From: Cercospora beticola
Taxonomy: Eukaryota > Ascomycota > Dothideomycetes > Mycosphaerellales > Mycosphaerellaceae
Assembly (NCBI RefSeq): GCF_033473495.1
Contig: NC_088943.1
Span: forward strand, 2,398,001 to 2,462,000
DNA length: 64,000 bases
Reading direction: 5' to 3'
The notes beneath the pieces are model-generated. The model ran no database searches. It was not told the DNA's origin and saw nothing but the letters and a program-made list of their open reading frames with translations. The translations under genes were made by a program, and so were the position numbers. This document shows, in pieces, positions 54,711-64,000 of the stretch. How positions within the stretch are numbered: position 1 is the first letter of the stretch; every line of letters begins with the position of its first letter.

Positions 54711-56041
54711 TCATTCCTTTATTGACTGTCGGCGTTCCAAGACTACGTTGAAGTCTTTGTTCACGACAAACCACTGCGAGATGGTCCGGTATGGAGCTGC
54801 GGCATTGACCGGAGTCATGTTGTAACGATGGCAGAACTCCGCGACAAAACGGTAAGTTTCGACCAGCGCGAGGTTGCGTCCGATACAGGTTCTCGACCCG
54901 TAGCCGAACGGTAGAAGTAGTCAGCAGAGTGATCAATTGCACAGAGTTGAACCCATGACTTACGGTGGTATTGAACTTCTCGATATTGCGTACATATTCG
55001 TCCGTCACGCCTTTGTTCCCTGCAATGTATCTTCCCGGGTTCCATTCTGAAGCGTCGTTTCCAAAGACAATCTCATCGCGATTAGCAGCGTAGGGACTCA
55101 GACTCACGACAGAACTCGCAGGAATGTAATGGCCGTCAATAGTAATGCCCCCGTCTGGCACATGCCGAGGAAGCTGCCGCACGATACTTGGTGTGAGTCT
55201 GAGAGCTTCCTTGACGCAGGCATTAAGCCAAGGAAGTTTCTCAGCGGTCTTGTAGTCGATCGTGCCATGAGCTTGGAGTTCACCTCGGGCATAGGCCTCA
55301 TCGACCTCCCGTTGCACGGCTTTGTAGTCCTCTGGATGGCGAACGAGCTCGCCGAGCACCGAGCTGATGCCTGCAGATGTTGTATCGGCTCCTGCGCCGA
55401 TCAGATTGCCAGCCTCAACGACCACTCCAGGAAAGTCCACTGTACGTCCATCCGCTTCTTTCATGGAGATGAAATGGTTGAGCATATCCGGGTGTCGCTC
55501 AGGATCGTTGGGAGTTTGCATACGGTCTTGAACTTGCGAGAACAGCCAGGTTGCGAAATCGCGTCCTGCACTTGATGAAGTATGGCCGGCTAATCGAGAC
55601 AGTGCTTGAGTTATGGGATTTCGCAACCAGACCATTTGGCCAGGAATGTCACCAAAGACGGAAGACATGAAGAACAAGTCGTGAATCGACTTGATAATGC
55701 CTTTGACATCAATCCCCTGCTCGAGAAACCCGAGTGGGCCGCCTATACCGAGAGTACAGACCACGTCGAAGGCAAAATATGCTGTCCAATGCTGCAAATT
55801 GACAATCTTCCGCTCAGTGGCCATATCGTCGAGTCTCATGAAGGTCAGATGGCCAACGTTGTCGATCTCCGACTCCAGGCTCAAAATGGTGGACATGGAG
55901 TACGCTGCCGAAACTCGCTTCCGTAGGAAGGCATGCTCGCGAGGGTCTGTGGCGGAGAAGAACTGGACGCCATATTAGTCGTGTAGGTAGCACGTAGGCA
56001 GGATATACATTGCTTACTCCCGTGCTTGCCCCTGGCTGTGT
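54711..56041 (-). pseudogene. Cytochrome P450 remnant (5' truncated, splice site lost)
   Basis: The reading begins within a small exon (56041-56018, TQPGASTG) just past an in-frame TAG at the RIP boundary, continues in 55962-54964 and in 54908-54711. The first intron (55963-56017) is a good GTAAGC...CCAG. The P450 motifs are present: I-helix GAGADTTSAG, ExxR in KEALRLTP, the PERF-like EWNPGRYI, and the heme loop FGYGSRTCIG with Cys in the last exon. The last intron has a normal donor (GTAAGT) and CTGAC branch but ends CCG instead of AG, so normal splicing is lost; unspliced reading goes out of frame. The first 100 or so residues, including the membrane anchor, are gone. Confidence 0.8.
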
Positions 56042-57296
56042 CTAGACATGATACTAGCTAGTCTGTCTCCCGTTAGCGTACGTGCTAAAGAAGGATTTAT
56101 ATTAAGCTATACCTTTCTCGTTCCCGACGTATAGCTATAGAGCTTAATTAACGCGTCTTTGTCGATAAAGCTTACTTTATTAGGTGCAATCCTTACTACT
56201 CGTCCGTACTAACGATATAGATTAGTAATATCGGTATACTATTACCCGCGAGTATACCTAGATACCTTCTATAGTACCGTTACTTTAGCTAGTAGCGGTC
56301 CTAGTACTAAGCGTAATAGGTAAAGACAAGTTAGGTAAGCGATATATACGAGTAGTACGACTAAGACGGCTAGTAGAACGTACCTAATATATATCTACGC
56401 TACTAACGATACTACTAAGCTATCGAGCCGTTCTTAAATATTAAGTAAAGAACCTATATTAGCCTAGCTTACCGCTACGCTATTAGCGGCTACGTAGGTA
56501 TAATATATAGAAGTCTTATCTACTTCGGATCTTACTAAGCCGGTATATATAGAGTCGAGGCGCTAGTTATAGAGTACTCTTAGAGGTATATCTATTACTA
56601 CTATACTTAGTTATAATTAATATCGAATTACTAAACTCTCTCCTCTACTCTACTATAGTAATTTAGTAGTACTCTATAGTCTCTATATACTATTAACTAT
56701 AGCTTTTCTTCCTATTCTCTTTCTATATACTCGGGATAGTAATACTAACTATACTTACTCTACTAGCGCTATCGAACGCTAACGCTACGAGACGTTTCTA
56801 TTATATATATTATATAAAATCGTTTAAGTATAGCGAGTATTACTAGCGCTATCTATATAGTCGTAAGTACTTCTATAACTAGAAATATACTATATATAGC
56901 TACTAAATATACTACTAGTAGATACCTAGGAGAAGCTATTCTAGTATCGCTATTATACTCGCTACTATAGCTATAAGTATATTACTATTCTAATATATAA
57001 TATACTATAGTATACTAATTAGTACTTACTTACTATAGAGATCTTATAATATAGTATATCGAGACGTTATATACTACTAAGTATAATAGGTAGACTTCTA
57101 CTACTAGTAATATAGCTAGTATACTTAATACTACTATATCTACTATAGCTATAGTAATAGCTAGCGAAGAGTATATACTACTAGCTTTATCTTCTTCTAA
57201 TAAACTTCTAATCTATTTATTACTCTTTCTAAGCTCTATATCTATCGAGAATATTAATTCTAACTTAAATATTTTTAGTAGTCTTAACTTCTTCGA

Positions 57297-58964
57297 CCTA
57301 TATTTTAGATCTAAGTAGTAAGATCTCGATACTTAGAGTTTAGTAGGTATAGCGCTTCTTCCGGCTCTAAGTAATATCTCGCTATATAGTACTTTACTAC
57401 TTAGTTTAATTAGCTATATTAACTTATTATATACTATATATTTATACTTATTATATATCGCTATATATTTATATATTATATATTCGCTTATTATATATTA
57501 TTATATATTCGCTTATTATATACTACTTATTATATATTTACTTATTATATATTTACTTATTATATATTTACTTATTATATATTCGCTTATTATATACTAC
57601 TTATTATATACTACTTATTATATACTACTTATTATATACTACTTATTATATACTACTTATTATATACTACTTATTATATACTACTTATTATATATTATAT
57701 ATTATATATCGCCTACTTTATATAAAATCTCTATATACTATTAGGATACTTTCGCTACTATTAAAGTAGATATTATCCGCTTACTAAGCTCTCTATAAAC
57801 TAGATATCTTTGCTTTAAAGTCTATTTAAGAATATAGTATTAATTACTATAGTAGACTATATAGATACCTAGGTAAATAACTAGAAACTCTATTAGTAGA
57901 GTTTATAATCTTATTCTTATTAAGTCTATTAGTCTACTAATAATAATACGATTAATTTTACTAAAAATAATAATAAAGTAGTTAAGTAAGAATCTTAGTA
58001 AGTTATAGTTTCTAAAGCTAAGAAAAATAAAGAAGTCTACTTTAGAATATTAGATACTAATTATAATATTTTCTATATCTTCTAATTTATAATACTAACT
58101 AGTTCTACTATAATAGTAGTAATCTACTTATTAGATAAATTATTTATAGCTTTAGAAAAGAAAGTATTTTTAGTAAGGTTTCGAATAAAATAATAATTAA
58201 CTATCTACTCTATTATATTTATAATAAAAGTAGTATACTTACTCTATAGTTCTATTAGTAAAATATAAAGATATTTTAGATAGATTATATATTTTATAGA
58301 AAGCTAAAAGATAGTCTAGAGTATTCTTAGAAGTACTATAGATATTATTATTTAAACTAAAATATATACTTAATACTATAATATATATATTATAGTCTAA
58401 ATATAATAAAGTCTTAGTTATAGTAAGTTCTTTATCGAGCTTATAGTTAGCTAGCTTCGTTATATTAGCTAGATATAATAGATTATATATAGTATTTAAG
58501 TAATTCTTATTATTTATAAGCTAATAAAGCTAGCTCTAAGCTAACTCGAAATAGCGCTATAAGTTATTATCTATAGAGTCTAGGATCTTATTAATAAAAT
58601 TAAGTAGAGCTATTATATAAATAACTTTCTTTATAAAGCTAGTATAAGTACTTTCGACTTAGATAATATACTATTTAGCTAGCCTCTCTTATAGCTTAGA
58701 TTACTTATAGAAAGTATTCTAAACTAGTAGTACGCTTAGTATTCTAGAAAGTTTAAAGCTATATATATACTTATATAGCTTTATAATCTAATTAATAGCT
58801 TTCTTATAATCTATATTACTTTTTCTTTTCTTAATACTATTAGCTTTACTCTAGTTATACTTACTTAAAGTATTTATACTAGAAGTAACTCTATTCTAGG
58901 CGAAGTAGTACTTATATCTAAATATTCTAATCTAGATAGTAAAGTAGTTCTAGAAGTCGGTAAT
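57297..58964. repeat. Repeat unit copy A
   Basis: Begins near ATATTTTAGATCTAAGTAG, passes a 14-15 bp minisatellite, and continues through landmarks such as GCTCTCTATAAACTAGATAT (57788) to AGAAGTCGGTAAT. The same order recurs in copies B and C, with differences mostly of C/T or G/A type. It continues beyond 58964 without an obvious edge. Confidence 0.8.
57420..57715. repeat. Minisatellite in copy A, unit 14-15 bp
   Basis: Head-to-tail TTATTATATACTAC (14 bp), with a 15-bp variant TTATTATATATTTAC in the first part. Homologous arrays sit at the same place in copies B (60880-61165) and C (62570-62780), with differing unit numbers and more CG-bearing variants. Confidence 0.85.
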
Positions 58965-60751
58965 AACTATAAAAAGATATTTTAGTTTAATTTCTAAAGT
59001 ACTTATAATATTTAGATAAAAGAACTCGTTATAGAAGTTTCTAGCTACTATATTATATATAATATTAAAAACCTTAAAGCTAATATTTCTAAGAATTTTT
59101 TACTATTAATTAGAATCTATATACTTACTTCTAAGCTTTTATAACTTATTTATAGTCTTTCTAAGTAGTTTTATAATTTTATTTTATAGTTTAGAAAAGT
59201 TATACTTATATTACTTAACTTTTAATCTAGATACTTAATTATAAAAAGTAGCGATCTCTTTTCTATTAGAAAGAATATTCTTCTAGTAACTAGAGCTAGT
59301 AAAAATCTACTTTTAATAGTAGTATAGCTTAAAGTCTTTCTTACTACTAGTAATAGACTAGTTTATAACTATATACTAGCTAAGCTAAAGTAAAATATCT
59401 TTATTTATAAAGAGGTCGAAATATAATTACTTTTACTTCGAACTTAATATTAGTTTATCTAGCTTTATAATAATTCCGAGAGTATAAGCTTCTATTAGAT
59501 TATACTAGTAGTAGATTATTAAGATCTTATATATAGCTAGATCGATAGTAGTAGATATTACTATAAGAATAATTATATAATTATTAGTAAGGATCTTAGT
59601 ATATAGATCTCTAATAAACTTAAAGTTATTTTTAGTATAAATATTTATAGTTATATAGATTAGACCTAGTAAATTAAGTAGTAAGAAATAACTATATATT
59701 AGGCCTATAATCTTAATATATAGTCTATATACTAAAAAAGTATTATAGTCGTTATCTAATTTCTTTAAGTCTATTTATAAAGTTACTTTATTAATTAGTT
59801 ACTAGAAGTCTTTAAAATCTATAAGCTTCTTATCGAACTTTATAAGCTTCTTATATTCTACTAAAGTACTTTTTAAGCTAGATATAATTTTAACTATAAC
59901 TAATTTAAAATCTATATTATATAAAGTAATATAAGTAGCGAATTATATATAAATACTCTTAGCTTATAGAAATAGAACTTAAGTTAGTCTAGTAAGTAGT
60001 AAACTCTTACTAGCTAACTAATTACTATATATAATAATCTCTAGTAGCTTTAGTAGATTCTCTAAGCTATAGATCTAAAGCTTATTTATAACTTTAAAGC
60101 TTTTATATATATCTTCGCTTTAAAGTCTATTTAGAAAAGTAGTATTAATTACTATAGCTAATTCGTTATTAGCCTCTTCTTTATAAGCGCTATATATCTT
60201 ACTATATACTATTTAAGTAAAGCCGAATAATATTATATATACTACTAGATTATATATTACTATATTAGTAAGTAAGAAGCTAAAGAAGAGTTACTTTAAA
60301 GTCGAAATAAACTATAATCGATAGATTATTAAAGAAATTTAAATAGATATAGATAGTAGAAGCTATTTTATATACTAGATAGTTAGCTATAATAAAGTAA
60401 GTAAACTATTATTAGATAAAACTTTTAGCTTTACTAGTCTACTATACTTCTTATATAATAGATAATAGTTTATATTATATAGCCTCTTCTTTTTATATCT
60501 TTTATTTACTTTACTACTATCTTTTATATTCTCTAGTAATTAGTAAGCTATCTACTCGAAGTATATTTATATAGTTAAACGACTAGAAACTCTAACGATA
60601 GAGTTTATAGTTTTACTATAGCTAAATTTATTTATTTAAAGTATAGATAGTTATATTACTTAAATATAATATCTATTTATTAATATTCTTTATATCTAGA
60701 TCTACTACTTTTAGACTATAGTTATAGTATATATCTCTAGCTTCTAAAGCT

Positions 60752-62351
60752 CTATATTTAGAATCTAAGTAGCGAGATCTTAATACTTAGAGTTAGATAA
60801 GTATAGCGCTTTCTCTAGCTCTAAATAATATCTTACTATATAGTACTTTACTACTTAGCTTAATTAGCTATATTAACTCGTTATATACTATATATTTATA
60901 CTTATTATATATCGCTATATATTCGTATATTATATATTTACTTATTATATATTATTATATATTTACTTATTATATACTACTTATTATATATTCGCTTATT
61001 ATATATTATTATATATTTACTCGTTATATATTCGCTTATTATATATTCGTTTATTATATATTCGCTTATCGTATATTTGCTCGTTATATATTCGCTTATT
61101 ATATACTACTTATTATATACTACTTATTATATACTACTTATTATATACTATATATTATATATTATCTACTTTATATAAAATCTTTATATACTATTAGAAT
61201 ACTTTTACTACTATCGAAGTAGATATTATCTACTTACTAAGCTCTCTATAAACTAGATATCTTCGCTTTAAAGCTTATTTAAGAATATAGTATCGATTAC
61301 TATAGTAGACTATATAGATATTTAAGTAAATAACTAGAAACTCTATTAGTAGAGTTTATAGTTTTATTTTTATTAAGTCTATTAGTCTACTAATAATAAT
61401 ATAATTAATTTTACTAAAGATAATAATAAAGTAGTTAAGTAGAGATCTTAGTAAGTTATAGTCTCTAAAGCTAAGAAAAATAAAGAAGTCTATTTTAGAA
61501 TATTAAATACTAATTATAATATTTTCTATATTTTCTAATTTATAATACTAACTAGCTCTACTATAATAGTAGTAACCTACTTATTAGATAAATTATCTAT
61601 AGCTTTAGAAAAGAAGATATTTTTAGTAAAGTTTCGAATAAAATAATAATTAACTACCTACTCTATTATATTTATAATAAAAGTAGTATACTTACTCTAT
61701 AGTTCTATTAGTAAAATATAAGGATATTTTAGGTAAATTATATACTTTATAGAGAGCTAAGAAATAGTCTAGAGTATTCTTAGAAGTACTATAAACGTTA
61801 TTATTTAAACTAAAATATATACTTAATACTATAATATATATATTATAGTCTAAATATAATAAAGTCTTAGTTATAGTAAGTTCTTTATTAAGCTTATAGT
61901 TAGCTAGCTTTATTATATTAGCTAAGTATAATAGATTATATATAGTATTTAAGTAATTCTTATTATCTATAAGCTAATAAAGCTAGCTCTAAGCCGACTT
62001 AAAATAGCGCTATAAGTCGTTATCTATAGAGTCTAGAATCTTATTAATAAAATCGAGTAGAGCTATTATATAGATAACTTTTTTTATAAAGCTAGTATAA
62101 ATACTTTCGACTCGGATAATATACTATTTAGCTAGCTTTTTCTATAGCTTAGATTACTTATAGAAAGTATTCTAAACTAGTAGTACGCTTAGTATTCTAG
62201 GAAGTTTAGAGCTATATATATACTTATATAGCTTTATAATCTAATTAATAGCTTTCTTATAATTTATATTACTTTTCCTTTTCTTAATACTATTAGTTTT
62301 ATTCTAGTTATACTTACTTAAAGTATTTATACTAGAAGTAACTCTATTCTA
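60752..62351. repeat. Repeat unit copy B (truncated, fused to copy C)
   Basis: Starts at ATATTTAGAATCTAAGTAG, landmark GCTCTCTATAAACTAGATAT at 61241, and stops abruptly at AGTAACTCTATTCT, where the start of copy C follows directly. Copies A and C go on past that point, so B lacks the tail. Confidence 0.8.
60880..61165. repeat. Minisatellite in copy B
   Basis: Same 14-15 bp TTATTATATAYTAC-type units as in copy A, mixed with TTCGC-bearing variants. Confidence 0.8.
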
Positions 62352-64000
62352 TATTTAGAATCTAAGTAGTAAGACCTCGATACTTAGAGTTAGATAGAAG
62401 TAGTACTTTCTCCGGCTCTAGGCGATATCTTACTATATAGTATCTTACTACTTAGCTTAATTAGCTATATTAACTCTACTATATCGTTATAATCTACTAC
62501 TTATCTCTTAGTTCTAGAAGTATCGTTATTATATATTATACGTTTATACTTATCTATACTACTTATTATATTATCGTTTATTATATTACTACTTATTATA
62601 TATTCGCTTATCGTATATTTATATACTACTTATTATATACCGCTCGTCGTATACTACTTATTATATACTACTTATCGTATACCGCTCGTTATATATTACT
62701 TATTATACGTTATATATCGTATATTATATACTACTTATTATATACTACTTATTATATATTATATATTATATATTACCTACTCTATATAAAACCTCTATAT
62801 ACTATTAGGATACTTTTACTACTATCGAAGCGGATATTATCTACTTACTAAGCTCTCTATAAACTAGATATCTTCGCTTTAAAGTCTATCTAAGAATATA
62901 GTATCGATTACTATAGTAGACTATATAAGTATCTAGATAAATAACTAGAAACTCTATTAGTAGAGTTTATAGTCTTATTCTTATTAAGTCTATTAGTCTA
63001 CTAATAATAATATAATTAATCTTACTAAAGATAATAATAAAGTAGTTAAGTAGAGATTTTAGTAAGTTATAGCTTCTAAAGCTAAGAAAAATAAAGAAGT
63101 CTACTTTAGAATATTAGATACTAATTATAATATTTTCTACGTTCTTAGTATATCTAAACTAGTAAGTCGGATAAATTATCTATAGCTTTAGAAGAGAAAG
63201 TATTTTTAGTAAAGTCTCGAATAAAATAATAATTAACTATCTACTCTATTATATTTATAATAAAAGTAGTATACTTACTCTATAGTTCTATTAGTAAAAT
63301 ATAAGGATATTTTAAGTAGATTATATATCTTATAGAGAGCTAAAAGATAGTCTAGAGCGTTCTTAGAAGTACTATAGATATTATTATTTAAACTAAGATA
63401 TATACTTAATACTATAATATATATATTATAGTCTAAATATAATAAAGTTTTAGTCGTAGTAAGTTCTTTATCGAGCTTATAGTTAGCTAGCTTCGTTATA
63501 TTAGCTAGGTACGACGAATTATATATAGTATTTAAGTAATTCTTATCGTCTATAAGCTAATAAAGCTAGCTCTAAGCCGACTCGAAACGGTACTATAGGT
63601 TATTATCTATAGAGTCTAGGATCTTATTAATAAGATCGAGTAGAGCTATTATATAGATAACTTTCTTTATAAAGCTAGTATAAGTACTTTCGACTCGAAT
63701 AATATACTATTCGGCTAGCTTCTTCTATAGCTTAGATTACTTATAGAAAGTATTCTAAACTAGTAGTATACTCGGTATTCTAGGAAGTTTAGAGCTACGT
63801 ATATACTTATATAGCTTCGTAATCTAATTAATAGCTTCCTTATAATTTATATTACTCTTTCTTTTCTTAATACTATTAGCTTTACTCTAGTTATACTTAC
63901 TTAAAGTATCCGTACTAGAAGTAACTCTATTCTAAGTAAAGTAGTACTTATATCTAAATACTCTAATCTAGGTAGCGAAGTAGTTCTAGAGGTCGGTAAT
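62352..64000. repeat. Repeat unit copy C (continues past window end)
   Basis: Begins directly after copy B with ATATTTAGAATCTAAGTAG; landmark GCTCTCTATAAACTAGATAT at 62862; ends with the window at GAGGTCGGTAAT, matching 58964 of copy A. It has a short internal deletion relative to A and B near 63145. Confidence 0.8.
62570..62780. repeat. Minisatellite in copy C
   Basis: Shorter and more irregular array of the same unit, with several CGT-bearing variants. Confidence 0.75.

Larger units (their letters stand above)
56050..64000. repeat. Gene-free, RIP-saturated repeat block (runs off the window)
   Basis: From the P450 boundary to the end the DNA is strongly AT-rich. CpA and TpG are almost absent (I noticed only a few in nearly 8 kb) while TpA is everywhere and CpG and CpT survive. 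Every frame is riddled with stops. This is the signature of repeat-induced point mutation (CpA to TpA on either strand). Original coding content, if any, is unreadable. Three copies of one unit are recognisable within it. Confidence 0.9.

Noticed and set aside
1..56045. tRNA or rRNA genes
   Set aside because: I looked for T-arm-like GTTCGAATC strings on both strands and found no cloverleaf-compatible context; a covariance-model scan would be decisive.
57420..57715. CRISPR-like or telomeric array
   Set aside because: Units are contiguous without unique spacers and do not match TTAGGG; it is an AT-rich minisatellite inside a RIP-altered element.

Overview
The window looks like a filamentous ascomycete (Pezizomycotina) chromosome, most plausibly a Dothideomycete; the class is my inference. 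Genes are monocistronic, sit on both strands, and have short GT-AG introns (about 40-62 nt) with CTGAC/CTAAC branch motifs. Gene content is typical of a plant-associated mould. The last 8 kb carry an extreme footprint of repeat-induced point mutation (RIP): CpA and TpG are almost absent and the strand is saturated with TpA.

Layout: (1) 1-15.7 kb is mostly housekeeping: a truncated gene end, a proline-directed hypothetical protein, mevalonate kinase (erg12), a C2H2 transcription factor and the U1 snRNP factor PRP39, separated by long intergenic stretches. (2) 16.7-31.4 kb is metabolic and accessory: a membrane-anchored SGNH hydrolase, an intact IFI6/IFI27-like protein, a decayed second copy of it, an FAD monooxygenase divergent from a DUF3237 gene, an APC permease with an apparent GC-AG intron, a small cysteine-rich secreted protein and an ALDH3-type aldehyde dehydrogenase. 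(3) 31.4-35.3 kb is PEX1. (4) 35.6-42.7 kb holds a decayed gene, two secreted-protein genes, a conserved hypothetical and an ankyrin protein. (5) 43-47 kb has an MFS sugar-type transporter and an Ost-alpha/TMEM184 membrane protein. (6) 48.7-56 kb has a Zn2Cys6 regulator, an SDR, a 5'-truncated gene and a P450 remnant, the last two abutting RIP-altered DNA. (7) 56.05-64 kb is gene-free RIP-altered repeat DNA with three copies of a roughly 1.65-kb unit containing a 14-15 bp minisatellite.

Most multi-exon models were assembled by hand from splice motifs and frame continuity. The most unusual observations are the partial tandem duplication of a monooxygenase/IFI27-like pair, the GC-AG intron whose retention would keep the frame open, the 8-cysteine secreted peptide, and the erosion of genes at the edges of RIP-altered DNA. 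I saw no convincing tRNA, rRNA, CRISPR or telomeric repeat. No single undescribed system is proven here.
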